Positions 25,922 through 35,258 of a DNA stretch of 64,000 nt are shown here, one piece after another. How positions within the stretch are numbered: position 1 is the first letter of the stretch; each line of letters begins with the position of its first letter. The stretch is from VFBF01 sp034440275 (GTDB lineage: Bacteria > Pseudomonadota > Alphaproteobacteria > Caulobacterales > Aquidulcibacteraceae). The stretch covers positions 12,969-76,968 of the forward strand of contig JAWXBS010000136.1 of assembly GCA_034440275.1 (NCBI GenBank), read 5' to 3'. A program made the translations under genes and the position numbers. The notes below the pieces were generated by a model, which saw only the letters and a list, made by a program, of their open reading frames with translations, was not told the origin of the DNA and searched no databases.

Positions 25922-26089
25922 GTCCCTGACACTACAGCAAAAACTTCGCGGAACCGTAGCCGTCATGCCGGAAAGGCGTCCGCGGACCGTCACAAATCCG
26001 GCTCAAGTGGATGTTGGCTTGTCATGCAGGCCGTCAGGGGTAAAGACAGGCCGTCCATTTCTATCCCGTCCACCTGTCTGGGAGCGATC

Positions 26090-28159
26090 ATGTCCGGGAA
26101 ATTTCGCGCTGCGCGCTTCGCTCTCGCTCTCGCGCCGATCATCGCGCTCATGGCCTGCGACCAGATCGGTCGTGTGCTGGAGAAGGTGGGCGCGCCGGAA
26201 GTTGCGGGACCGGTGGCGCTGTCGTCGGTGGAACCCGATGCGCGCTCCTTCGGCGGCGCCGCGCTGATGCCGGAAGCGGCGATGGCGCTCGTGACGGCGC
26301 CGCAGCCGGTGATGTTCGTGCCGGGCGAGATCCTGATCGGCGCGAAGGTCGACGACGAACTCGCCACAGCGGCCAACGAACTCGGCATGCGGATGATGTC
26401 GCGTCTGGCGCCCGATGGTTCGCCGCAGATGCTCGACCAGCGGCTGGAAGCCAAGGCCGTGGAGAATGCGGTGGAGGAAGCCACGCGCGATGCGCGTACG
26501 GTGCTGGATCGCCTCAAGGTCGACGGGGAAATCCAGGTGAACCCGTCGGGCATGGTGAAGATCGACCTGACGCCCACCAACACCGCGAGCCCGACTGGTC
26601 TTTCCCGCTTCGCACAAGTCGCCGGCGCCGAAGCCGCAGCGACTACGCCCCCCGGCGCCGAGGCGCCCGATGCGGGCGTCGTCTCCGAACCGAACGCGGT
26701 CGCCGAAACCGGCGCGCGCTGCCCGCGCAACGTGACGACCGCGCAACTCGATGCCGATCTCACGGTGAAGACCATCTGCGCGCTTGAGCGCCTGCAGGCG
26801 TCGCGCCAGTTCGAGTTCGTCGAGAAGAACTACGTCATCAACGTGGAATTCGATCGCCTGCCGTTCTTTTCAAAGAAAAAGGACGGCACGACCACGCCGA
26901 CCTCCACGACGCCCGGCACGACGGCGCCGAAGCCGCCGGTCAATCCGAACGCCGAGATCGTCGCGACGGGCGCGCTGCCGAACGATCCGCTCTTCACGTT
27001 CCAGTGGGACATGCGTCCGCGCGGTACGGGCGCCGGACAATCGCCGGGCGGCGCGGGTTTCGAGACCTTCTGGACCAATGCGCGCCAAGTGGGACGCCGC
27101 GCGGTGCGCGTGGCGGTGATCGATACCGGCGTCGAACTCGCGCACCCGGACATGCGCAACAACGCCAATATCGCGCCGGGCATCGATCTCATCGTCGATT
27201 ATGATCGCGCCGGTGACGGCAACGGCATCGACCGTGACGCCAATGACGTCGGCGATGCGTGCGGGGCGGGCAAGGAAAACTCCTATCACGGCACGCACGT
27301 GGCCGGCACGGTCGGCGCGGCGGTGACGAATGACAAGCGCGGCGTCGCGGGCGGCGCGTGGAACGTCACCGTGGTGCCGATCCGCGCGATCGGACGCTGC
27401 GGCGGCGAACTCGAGGACATCGTCAACGCGATCCGCTGGGCCGCGGGCATCGCCCCGGCGGCGACGGAAACCGGCGAGCAAATCGTCAACGCCAATCCCG
27501 CCGACATCATCAACATGAGCTTGTCGGTGATGATTCCGTGTCCCGCTTCCATGCAGTCGGCCATCGATGCGGCCGTGGCGCGCGGCGCGGTGATCGTGGT
27601 CGCGGCGGGCAACAAGTCGAACGCGGTGGCGAACTACGCGCCGGCGAACTGCAACAACGTGCTCGTGGTTGCGGCGAACGATGCGCGCGGCAACATCGCC
27701 TTCTATTCGAACTTCGGTCCCGGCGTGGACGTGCTCGCGCCGGGCGGGGACGTGTTCGCGGACTCCGACGGCGACGGCCGCCCGGACGGCGTGCTGTCGA
27801 CGCGCACGACCACGAAGGACTGCTACGATCCCGAAACCCGCCAGCCCGCGCAGACCTGCCACTACGGCTTCCTGCAAGGCACCTCGATGGCGGCGCCCCA
27901 CGTGGCGGCGGCGCTGGCGCTCTTGCAGTCGCAATACAATGTGCGCGGCCAGGAGCTGGAGGCGCTGTTGCTGACCCGCGCGCTCGGGCCTATCGACGCC
28001 AACGCGCAGTGTTCCATCGATTGCGCCCGCAACGCCAACGCCACGCCCATCGCCGGGCAGGCGGGCAAGTGCATGCGCCAGTGCGGCCGCGGCATGCTCG
28101 ATCTCGCACGCGCTGCGCCGTCGGTCAGTCCGGCAGCCGCGCCGCCGGCGGGGCGCTGA
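26090..28159 (+). CDS. Subtilisin-family (S8) serine protease lipoprotein (right-arm copy)
   Basis: The start is the ATG behind GGGAG at 26080-26084, which places the signal peptide and lipobox correctly. The reading frame is also open upstream across the palindrome centre to 25040, giving a false 1039-codon chimera of the truncated neighbour, its own antisense and this protease. That longer frame should not be used. The gene leads a probable operon with the anchored 194-residue protein (87 bp downstream) and the hydrolase. Confidence 0.92.
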   Translation: MSGKFRAARFALALAPIIALMACDQIGRVLEKVGAPEVAGPVALSSVEPDARSFGGAALMPEAAMALVTAPQPVMFVPGEILIGAKVDDELATAANELGMRMMSRLAPDGSPQMLDQRLEAKAVENAVEEATRDARTVLDRLKVDGEIQVNPSGMVKIDLTPTNTASPTGLSRFAQVAGAEAAATTPPGAEAPDAGVVSEPNAVAETGARCPRNVTTAQLDADLTVKTICALERLQASRQFEFVEKNYVINVEFDRLPFFSKKKDGTTTPTSTTPGTTAPKPPVNPNAEIVATGALPNDPLFTFQWDMRPRGTGAGQSPGGAGFETFWTNARQVGRRAVRVAVIDTGVELAHPDMRNNANIAPGIDLIVDYDRAGDGNGIDRDANDVGDACGAGKENSYHGTHVAGTVGAAVTNDKRGVAGGAWNVTVVPIRAIGRCGGELEDIVNAIRWAAGIAPAATETGEQIVNANPADIINMSLSVMIPCPASMQSAIDAAVARGAVIVVAAGNKSNAVANYAPANCNNVLVVAANDARGNIAFYSNFGPGVDVLAPGGDVFADSDGDGRPDGVLSTRTTTKDCYDPETRQPAQTCHYGFLQGTSMAAPHVAAALALLQSQYNVRGQELEALLLTRALGPIDANAQCSIDCARNANATPIAGQAGKCMRQCGRGMLDLARAAPSVSPAAAPPAGR

Positions 28160-28246
28160 TCGCGTTGCGCGCGGGCGCACTGGACGTGCGGACGATGAAC
28201 GGTCACGCTCGCACCTTCGGTCGCGGGCGATCAGGAGCGCGCCGTC

Positions 28247-28831
28247 ATGGATGACAATCAGGTGCGGACACTGGGAATTGCCGGGGGGGGCACCGCGCTT
28301 CTCGTCGCGTTGGCGCTCGCCTTCGCCGGGGACGACAACGCGCCGGCCCCGACGGAGCCAGCGGCCGATCCGCCGGTCGCCACGAGCACGGTGACCACTA
28401 CGCCCTCCGTCAGCGCAACCGCATCGATCCCCTCCGTGGAGGCAGCCTCTGCAGAAGGCCCGCCGCCCATGGCCGTGGTGAAGCCTGCGCCCCCGAAGGC
28501 GAGTGAGGTTCCGCAGAATCCCAATCTCGAATTCCTCGTGCGCTTCGACGATCGCCATCCCATGCACCGTGCGCATCAGCTCTGGCAGCAGGGCCGGCAG
28601 GCGGAAGCGGAGGCGTTCGTGCGCACGACGCTGCGTCAGCGCAGCGAATTCGCGGGCCTCTGCTTCTCGCGCTTCACGCTCGGCGGATCGGAGATCGTGT
28701 TCGCACACTGCAGGCGGGTTTCACGCGCGCAGGTACAGCGCACCTCGGACCGATGGATCCGCAAGATCCGTGCGATGCGCGGCGTGCAATACGCCGACGC
28801 CAACGTCATCGCCGACGTCGACGCGCGGTAA
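28247..28831 (+). CDS. Membrane-anchored protein with Pro/Thr/Ala-rich linker (right-arm copy)
   Basis: Mirror of 22202-22786. The start ATG follows AGGAG by nine bases. A run of seven G at 28284-28290 lies inside the transmembrane segment codons and would be a likely spot for sequencing indels, but the frame is open here. Seven bases separate it from the hydrolase gene, consistent with a shared transcript. Confidence 0.75.
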   Translation: MDDNQVRTLGIAGGGTALLVALALAFAGDDNAPAPTEPAADPPVATSTVTTTPSVSATASIPSVEAASAEGPPPMAVVKPAPPKASEVPQNPNLEFLVRFDDRHPMHRAHQLWQQGRQAEAEAFVRTTLRQRSEFAGLCFSRFTLGGSEIVFAHCRRVSRAQVQRTSDRWIRKIRAMRGVQYADANVIADVDAR

Positions 28832-28838
28832 GCGCTTC

Positions 28839-29780
28839 ATGTCCCAGGACCATTCGGAGGCGAGCCCGCTTTACGCGACGCGCGATGCGATGCACGAAGG
28901 CGCGCTTTCGGACGAAGGATACGGCATGGCGCGCGAGCATACGGTGCGATCGGCGGATGGTTTGGGCCTGTTCGTGCGCGATTACGCGCCGCTGCAGCCG
29001 GATCTCGGATTGCCGGTGCTGTGCCTGCACGGATTGACGCGCAACTCATCGGATTTCGAAGTGGTTGCGCCGCGCATCGCCGAGCTTGGCCGTCGCGTGA
29101 TCGCCATGGACGTGCGCGGTCGCGGCCGTTCCGACTGGGACGCGACGCCCGCGCGCTACACGCCGCTGACCTACGCGCAGGATGCGGTGAAGGTGCTTGA
29201 TCAGCTCGGCGTTGACCGCGCCGTGTGGCTCGGCACTTCGATGGGCGGGCTCATCACGATGATCGCGGCGGCGACGACGCCTGACCGCGTGGAGGCCGCG
29301 ATCCTCAACGACATCGGGCCCGTGATCGATCCGCGCGGCATCGCGCGCATCCTCGCCTATGTCGGCAAGAGCGAACCGCGCACGACCTGGGAAGACGCCG
29401 CCGCCGCCGTCGCCAACCTGCAAGGCCAGGCGTTTCCGGGCGCCGATGCGGATTTCTGGATGACCTTTGCGAAGCGTACCTTCCGCAAGCGCGCCGACGG
29501 CCGTCTCGAACTCGACTACGATCCCGCGATCTCACAACCCGTCGCGCCGGGTGCCCCGACACCGGACATGCGTCCCGTGTTCAAGGCGCTGGAGCCGATC
29601 CCTACGCTCGTCGTGCGCGGCGCGTTGAGCGACATTCTCTCCCGCGACGGCGTGCGCGAGATGTTGGCGATCAAGGACGATCTGGAAGTCGCTGAAGTCC
29701 CCAATGTCGGCCACGCGCCGACGCTGGAAGAGCCCAGCGCATGGCTGCCGATCGTGGATTTCCTGGCACGGGTGAACTGA
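28839..29780 (+). CDS. Alpha/beta-fold hydrolase (right-arm copy)
   Basis: Mirror of 21253-22194. The ATG at 28839 has only a weak TAAG ribosome site, so translation may be coupled to the gene ending seven bases upstream. A second ATG 17 codons in would still leave the whole fold intact. It converges on the iron alcohol dehydrogenase with a 27-bp gap and no clear terminator. Confidence 0.9.
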   Translation: MSQDHSEASPLYATRDAMHEGALSDEGYGMAREHTVRSADGLGLFVRDYAPLQPDLGLPVLCLHGLTRNSSDFEVVAPRIAELGRRVIAMDVRGRGRSDWDATPARYTPLTYAQDAVKVLDQLGVDRAVWLGTSMGGLITMIAAATTPDRVEAAILNDIGPVIDPRGIARILAYVGKSEPRTTWEDAAAAVANLQGQAFPGADADFWMTFAKRTFRKRADGRLELDYDPAISQPVAPGAPTPDMRPVFKALEPIPTLVVRGALSDILSRDGVREMLAIKDDLEVAEVPNVGHAPTLEEPSAWLPIVDFLARVN

Positions 29781-29807
29781 ACGAAAGTGTCGGCGGGTTC
29801 GAGGGCG

Positions 29808-30944
29808 CTACAGACTCATCGCAAACAGCTTCTCATACTCCGCCGGGCCCACCTTGATCGCATTGCTCGCCGTTGCGAGATCGCTCACCGCGTAGTCGAG
29901 GCTCGGCGCGAGGTGTTCGTCCTTCACGCCGATGGCGGAGAGCGAGCCGGGGATGCCGATCTTGCGGTTGAGGTCGGCGATGGCGTCGGCGACGTCGCCA
30001 TTGGGGCCGAGGCCCATCACCTGACGCAGACGCACGAACTTCTCCTTCATCGCACCCGCTTCCTGGATCTGGCGCAGCGAGTGGGGGAGGATCACGGCGT
30101 TGAGCGTGCCGTGGTGCAGGCGCAGATCCTTGATGCGGCCGAGCGCGTGCGAGAGCCCGTGCACCGCGCCGAGGCCCTTCACGAACGCCAGAGCGCCTTC
30201 ATAGCTCGACATCATCACGTTCCAGCGCGCGTCGCGGTCTGAGCCGTCTTCGACCGCGCGTTCGAGCATGTCCTGACCGATGCCGCGCCACACGCCGTCA
30301 TAGCCGATGGCTTCGGCGGGCGGATTGTTCACCGGCGAGAGGATCGCCTCGATGCAGTGCGTCATCGCATCCATGCCGGTGGCGGCGGTGAGCGCGGGCG
30401 GAAGACCGAGCGTGAGTTCGGGATCGCAGATCGCGACGCTCGGAATGAGCTTCGGGCTGACGAAGGTTTCCTTGCGTCCGTTGTCGAGAATGAGCACGAA
30501 GCCGACCGAGACTTCCGAGCCCGTGCCCGCCGTCGTCGGAATGGCGATCACCGGCGGGATCGCGCCGATGAGCTTCGTGCCGCGCTGCGTGCCGCCGTAC
30601 TTTTCCCAAGGGCCCTCGTGCGTGACCATCAGGCCGACGGCCTTGCCCATGTCCATGGACGAGCCGCCGCCGAGCGCCACGATTCCGTCCGCGCCGGCGG
30701 CCTTGTACTGCGCCGCCGCATCGCGAGCGGCGGTTTCGGTGGGGTTGGAGGGCGTGTCCGCGTAGATGCCGGCGGGCTCCATGCCCAGCGCCTCGACCGC
30801 GCGATCAAGAAGCCCCGCCGCCTTGATCCCCGCATCGGTGACGATGAACGGCCGCGTGACCTTCTGCGCCTTCAGCGCCGGCCCGAGCTGCTTCAGCGCC
30901 CCGAAATCGAAATGGCAGGTGGTGAGGAAGGTCATGACGGGCAT
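29808..30944 (-). CDS. Iron-containing alcohol dehydrogenase (right-arm copy)
   Basis: Mirror of 20089-21225. The start chosen is the ATG ten bases after AGGAG; another ATG three codons later is possible. It is divergent from the malyl-CoA-lyase-like gene across about 130 bp. A longer open frame upstream has no ribosome site and is ignored. Confidence 0.92.
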   Translation of the reverse strand: MPVMTFLTTCHFDFGALKQLGPALKAQKVTRPFIVTDAGIKAAGLLDRAVEALGMEPAGIYADTPSNPTETAARDAAAQYKAAGADGIVALGGGSSMDMGKAVGLMVTHEGPWEKYGGTQRGTKLIGAIPPVIAIPTTAGTGSEVSVGFVLILDNGRKETFVSPKLIPSVAICDPELTLGLPPALTAATGMDAMTHCIEAILSPVNNPPAEAIGYDGVWRGIGQDMLERAVEDGSDRDARWNVMMSSYEGALAFVKGLGAVHGLSHALGRIKDLRLHHGTLNAVILPHSLRQIQEAGAMKEKFVRLRQVMGLGPNGDVADAIADLNRKIGIPGSLSAIGVKDEHLAPSLDYAVSDLATASNAIKVGPAEYEKLFAMSL

Positions 30945-31075
30945 GGACGGGCGCTCCTGAGATCGGCCCTGTCCTAGACGGTCTCCCCCGGTGAGAGAAG
31001 CGGCCTCCGCGTCGCGGGATTGCCGTTGACGCACCACAGCATCGCGGCGAAACCGGGCGCAACAGGAGTTCGCCC

Positions 31076-32125
31076 ATGAAGCCGCCGCGCCAGTTCTTCG
31101 CCCCGCTCGCCGCCGGTGCGCCGCAGCCGTTCCGCGACCTGCCGGTGAAGCTCGAGCGGATGATTCACTTCATCCCGGCACACAACCCCAAGATGCGCGC
31201 AAAAGCCAAGGACATGCTCGCCGAGTGCGACGTGTTGCTTGCCAATCTTGAGGACGCGATTCCGGCCGATGAGAAAGTCAACGCGCGCCACGGTCTCATC
31301 GAGATGGCGCGGACGGTGGACTTCGCCGGCGCGGGCGTTGGCTACTGGACGCGGATCAATTGTCTCAACTCACCCTGGCATCTGGAAGAGGTGAGCGAGA
31401 TCGTCGCCGAGGCGGGCGACAAGATCGACGTCATGATCATTCCGAAAGTGGAGGGCGCCTGGGACATCTTCTACATGGACCAGCTTCTCGCAACGCTGGA
31501 AGCGAGGCACAAGGTCAAGCGGCCGATCCTGTTGCATGCGCTGCTGGAAACCGCGCAAGGCGTGGTCAACGTGGAATCGATTTGCGGCGCTAGTCCGCGC
31601 ATGCAGGGCATCTCCCTTGGTCCAGCCGATCTCGCTGCGTCGCGAGCCATGAAGACAACCCGCGTCGGCGGCGGTCATCCGGGCTACCGCGTCATCGAGG
31701 ACCCCCGCGAGGATGGCGGCGCCCGCGCATCCGCACAGCAGGACCTCTGGCACTATACGTTCGCGCGCATGGTGGACGCGTGTGTGACGCACGGCATCAA
31801 GCCCTTCTACGGCCCGTTCGGTGCGTTCGATGATCCCGAAGCCTGCGAGCAGCAGTTCCGCAACGCATATCTCATGGGCTGCGCCGGCGCCTGGACACTG
31901 CATCCCTCACAGATCGCCATTGCCAAGAGAGTATTCAGCCCAGACGTGGACGAAGTGCTGTTCGCGAAGAAGATACTTGCCGCCATGCCCGACGGATCGG
32001 GTGTCGCGATGGTCGACGGCAAGATGCAGGACGACGCGACCTGGAAGCAGGCCAAGGTCATCGTCGATCTCGCGCGCCAGGTGGCGGCGAAGGACAAGGA
32101 CATGGCGACGGTTTATGGCTTCTGA
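31076..32125 (+). CDS. HpcH/HpaI-CitE family lyase, malyl-CoA-lyase-like (right-arm copy)
   Basis: Mirror of 18908-19957. The ATG follows AGGAG (caggagttcgcccATG). At about 350 residues it is a little longer than Rhodobacter Mcl1, with extra sequence at the N-terminus. It ends one base before the dipeptidase start, so the two are probably co-transcribed. Its link to ccr and ecm, 27-30 kb away in the single-copy region, is by pathway and not by operon. Confidence 0.82.
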   Translation: MKPPRQFFAPLAAGAPQPFRDLPVKLERMIHFIPAHNPKMRAKAKDMLAECDVLLANLEDAIPADEKVNARHGLIEMARTVDFAGAGVGYWTRINCLNSPWHLEEVSEIVAEAGDKIDVMIIPKVEGAWDIFYMDQLLATLEARHKVKRPILLHALLETAQGVVNVESICGASPRMQGISLGPADLAASRAMKTTRVGGGHPGYRVIEDPREDGGARASAQQDLWHYTFARMVDACVTHGIKPFYGPFGAFDDPEACEQQFRNAYLMGCAGAWTLHPSQIAIAKRVFSPDVDEVLFAKKILAAMPDGSGVAMVDGKMQDDATWKQAKVIVDLARQVAAKDKDMATVYGF

Positions 32126-32126
32126 C

Positions 32127-33347
32127 ATGCGCAACGTCATTGTCATCGCCGCGATGCTCGCCCTCGTCACACCCGCCTTCGCGCAGCCCGCGCCGCCGAC
32201 CCGCGCCGAACTCCAGCGCGTCGATCGCATCCTCAAGCGCACGCCGCTCATCGACGGGCACAATGATCTGCCGTGGGAAATCGCGGATTCCTTTGGCGGC
32301 GATCTTTCGAAGGTCGATCTCGCTGCAGACACACGCACGCTCACGCCGCCGCTGCACACCGACATCGCGCGCCTGCGCGCGGGTCGCCTCGGTGCGCAGT
32401 TCTGGTCGGTCTATGTGCCCGCGTCGCTGAAGGGGCGCGAGGCGACGGAAAAGGTTTTCGAGCAGATCGATCTCACGCGCCGCATCGTCGCCGCGCATCC
32501 GGAGACGTTCGAGATCGCCAACAGCGCCGACGACATCATCCGCATCCATCGTCGCGGCAGGATCGCGTCTATGTTCGGTATCGAGGGCGGGGAGGCGATC
32601 AACGGCAATCTCGCGCTCTTGCGGGAGTTTCGTCGCGCGGGCGTGCTCTACATGACGCTCACGCATTCGTTGACGACGGACTGGGCCGACAGCGCCACCG
32701 ATGCGCCGAAGCACGGCGGGCTCTCGCCCTTCGGCGAGGACGTCATCCGCGAGATGAACAAGGTCGGCATGCTCGTCGATCTGAGCCACGTCTCGGCGGA
32801 AACCATGCACGATGCCTTGCGCGTGACGAAGGCTCCTGTGATCTTCTCGCACTCTTCGGCCTTCGGCGTTGCATCGCATCCCCGCAATGTGCCCGATGAC
32901 GTCCTGCGCCTGCTGCCGGCGAACGGCGGCGTGGTGATGGTGAACTTCTATCCGGCGTTTCTCTCCGACGCGGTCTGGGACTGGTCCTCGCGCCGCGCGG
33001 CCGAGGAAGCGCGGCTGAAGGCCCGCAATCCGGGCAATCCCGATGCGGTGAAGGCGGGGCTTGTGGCGTGGGCTGCGGCCAATGCGCGACCGGCGACGGA
33101 CATCGCGCTCGTCGCCGATCACATCGAGCACATCCGAAAGGTCGCGGGTGTCGATCACGTGGGCATCGGTTCGGATTTCGACGGCGTGCCGTACCTGCCG
33201 ACGGGCCTGGAGGGCGTGGAGACCTATCCGGCGCTGTTCGTGGAACTCATGCGCCGCGGCTGGAGCGACGCCGATCTGGCAAAGCTTGCCGGCGGCAATG
33301 TGCTGCGGGCGTTGCGGCGCGCGGGAGCCGTCGCCGCGCGGGAGTGA
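32127..33347 (+). CDS. Membrane (renal) dipeptidase, peptidase M19 (right-arm copy)
   Basis: Mirror of 17686-18906. ATG 32127 begins directly with the signal peptide. An ATG at 32115, overlapping the lyase gene by 11 bases, would add M-A-S-D in front of it. Neither has a strong ribosome site, which fits translational coupling to the lyase. A much longer upstream extension of the frame is antisense-like and is rejected. Confidence 0.93.
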   Translation: MRNVIVIAAMLALVTPAFAQPAPPTRAELQRVDRILKRTPLIDGHNDLPWEIADSFGGDLSKVDLAADTRTLTPPLHTDIARLRAGRLGAQFWSVYVPASLKGREATEKVFEQIDLTRRIVAAHPETFEIANSADDIIRIHRRGRIASMFGIEGGEAINGNLALLREFRRAGVLYMTLTHSLTTDWADSATDAPKHGGLSPFGEDVIREMNKVGMLVDLSHVSAETMHDALRVTKAPVIFSHSSAFGVASHPRNVPDDVLRLLPANGGVVMVNFYPAFLSDAVWDWSSRRAAEEARLKARNPGNPDAVKAGLVAWAAANARPATDIALVADHIEHIRKVAGVDHVGIGSDFDGVPYLPTGLEGVETYPALFVELMRRGWSDADLAKLAGGNVLRALRRAGAVAARE

Positions 33348-33411
33348 GGATTTGCGGGGCTGCGGCAGGCGTGTCTAGTATCGCGCAGACGTTCAAGCAC
33401 GAGGGACCACC

Positions 33412-33825
33412 ATGCCCGGCCTGCAGATCTTTCCGCTGCTCCTGATTCCCAGCGTGCTCTACGCGCTGATCGCGGTGCCGGCGGGCGAGAACGTGGCGCA
33501 GGCCATGGCGGCAGTGGCGTTCACGATGCCGCTGGCGTCGGGCGCGGTGTGGAGCTTCAGCTGGGGGCATCTCATCCTGCTCGTGGCGGTGGTCACGCTC
33601 TTCATCGAGATCCTGAAGTCCACGACGCCTTCTGGCGCGCAGATGGTCGACAACGGCCTCGCGGTCGCGGTCTTCATCGTCAGTTTCATCCTGTTCCTGC
33701 TGGTGAAGCCCTTCGGCACTACCGAGTTCTTCATCATCATGCTGATGAGCCTGCTCGATTTCCTGACCGGCTCGGTGATCATGACGCGGGTGTCGCAGCG
33801 CACGGTGCAGTACGGCCAGCACTGA
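33412..33825 (+). CDS. Four-helix membrane protein, paralogue 1 (right-arm copy)
   Basis: Mirror of 17208-17621. Start ATG after a GAGGGA-like site (acgagggaccaccATG). It follows the dipeptidase by 64 bp and precedes its paralogue by 71 bp on the same strand. The two proteins are alike end to end, so the pair arose by tandem duplication and may form a heteromer. Confidence 0.82.
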   Translation: MPGLQIFPLLLIPSVLYALIAVPAGENVAQAMAAVAFTMPLASGAVWSFSWGHLILLVAVVTLFIEILKSTTPSGAQMVDNGLAVAVFIVSFILFLLVKPFGTTEFFIIMLMSLLDFLTGSVIMTRVSQRTVQYGQH

Positions 33826-33896
33826 GGGGAATCCCCGGGAATGAAACCGCCCGGCGGTTGAGGCGTTTGTCGGGGCGACAGTTCGCCCGAGGCCTC

Positions 33897-34313
33897 ATGA
33901 TCCTATTTCGCTCCATACCGCTTCTCGCGCTGCCGACGCTGATCTACGCGCTGATGGCGATCCCGATGAACGTGCAGGACGTGCGCTCGACGCTCGACGC
34001 CGTGATCTTCAGCATGGCGCTGCCGAGCGGCGATGTCTGGTCCGTGCAATGGGGCCATATCCTTACGTCGGGGGCGGCCGTGCTGCTGATGATCGAGATC
34101 GTCAAGTCCGCGCGCGCGGCGACGAGTTCGCTTGTGGAAAACGCGCTCGCGCTGCTGCTCTTCACGCTGCAGCTGATCCTCTTCCTGCTCGTCGGCGGCT
34201 TCGGCACAACGGATTTCGCCGCCATCATGATCATGACGCTGATCGACTTCACGGCCGGCGCGATGGTGATGATCTACGCCACGCGGCGCGACGTCCACTA
34301 CAACAACGCCTAG
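33897..34313 (+). CDS. Four-helix membrane protein, paralogue 2 (right-arm copy)
   Basis: Mirror of 16720-17136. The ATG follows CGAGG by four bases. The frame continues upstream through paralogue 1 in another phase, which is a shadow. The stop overlaps the convergent xerD stop by four bases, leaving no room for a terminator between them. Confidence 0.82.
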   Translation: MILFRSIPLLALPTLIYALMAIPMNVQDVRSTLDAVIFSMALPSGDVWSVQWGHILTSGAAVLLMIEIVKSARAATSSLVENALALLLFTLQLILFLLVGGFGTTDFAAIMIMTLIDFTAGAMVMIYATRRDVHYNNA

Positions 34314-35254
34314 GGCTTCTTCTTCGCGAGCGGGTGCTTGGTCTCGACGAGTTCGCGCAGGCGACCCTCGGCCACGTGCGTGTAGATTTGTGTCGTGGCG
34401 ATATCGGCATGGCCAAGCAGCGTCTGCACCGTGCGCAGATCCGCGCCGCCTTCCACAAGATGCGTCGCAAACGCGTGACGCAGCACGTGCGGCGTCACGC
34501 GCGCAGGATCTATATTGGCGCGCTGCGCGCAATCCTTCAGCAATTGCACGATGCGGTGGCGGGTCAATTTTCCATCGGCGGCGGAGCGGGAAGGAAACAT
34601 CCACTTCTGAGCCCGCTCGCGCGCGCCCGGCGCCTTCGGCAGCAGGCCTTCCCGAGCGGCGAGATACTCACGCAAAGCCGCGACCGCACGATCATGTAGC
34701 GGCGCGAGGCGTTCCTTGCCGCCCTTGCCCATCACCATCATGAAATTCACGCCCGGCTTAGGCGCGGACTTCAAGGGAAGTCCGACGAGTTCGCTGACGC
34801 GCAATCCCGATGCGTAGAGCATTTCCACGATGGCGCGGTCGCGCAGGGTGACGGCGGGATTTTCCACGGTCGTGGCGGCGATGAGGCGCTCGATTTCGTC
34901 GAGCGACAGCGTCTTCGGCAGCGAGCGCCCGCGGCGCGGCGCTTCGAGGCGCGTGGTCGGATCGTCCGCGCGATGCCGGTCGAGCAGGAGGAAGTGATAG
35001 AACTGCCGGAGCGCCGAGATGCGCCGTGCGGCCGTGGCGGCGGAGAGCCCGCGTCGCGAGAGACCGGCGGTGTACTTTTCGAGGTCCCGCGCATCGGCGT
35101 CGCGCAGCGCACGGGGTATTTCGGCGGCCGCGTCCTCCAGATCGCGCCGATAGGCGAGCAACGTGTTCTTCCGCGCGCCGCGTTCGGCGGACAGCATTTC
35201 GAGAAAGGCGTCGATGAGGCCCGCGTCGCCGACGGTCATCGCGCCTTTGGCCAT
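34310..35254 (-). CDS. xerD: Tyrosine recombinase XerD (right-arm copy)
   Basis: Mirror of 15779-16723. It is the last gene of a run made up of the one-helix protein, the secreted helical protein and xerD, with overlap or four-base spacing, so all three should be co-transcribed. A second ATG five codons downstream is possible. A dif site is not visible nearby and is not expected here. Confidence 0.93.
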   Translation of the reverse strand: MAKGAMTVGDAGLIDAFLEMLSAERGARKNTLLAYRRDLEDAAAEIPRALRDADARDLEKYTAGLSRRGLSAATAARRISALRQFYHFLLLDRHRADDPTTRLEAPRRGRSLPKTLSLDEIERLIAATTVENPAVTLRDRAIVEMLYASGLRVSELVGLPLKSAPKPGVNFMMVMGKGGKERLAPLHDRAVAALREYLAAREGLLPKAPGARERAQKWMFPSRSAADGKLTRHRIVQLLKDCAQRANIDPARVTPHVLRHAFATHLVEGGADLRTVQTLLGHADIATTQIYTHVAEGRLRELVETKHPLAKKKP

Positions 35255-35258
35255 GCGA

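Noticed and set aside
25040..28159. 1039-codon open frame across the palindrome centre (and its twin at 22874-25993).
   Set aside because: It joins the start of one gene, its own antisense and the subtilase gene through the fold-back; the subtilase has its own start with a ribosome site and lipobox at 26090.
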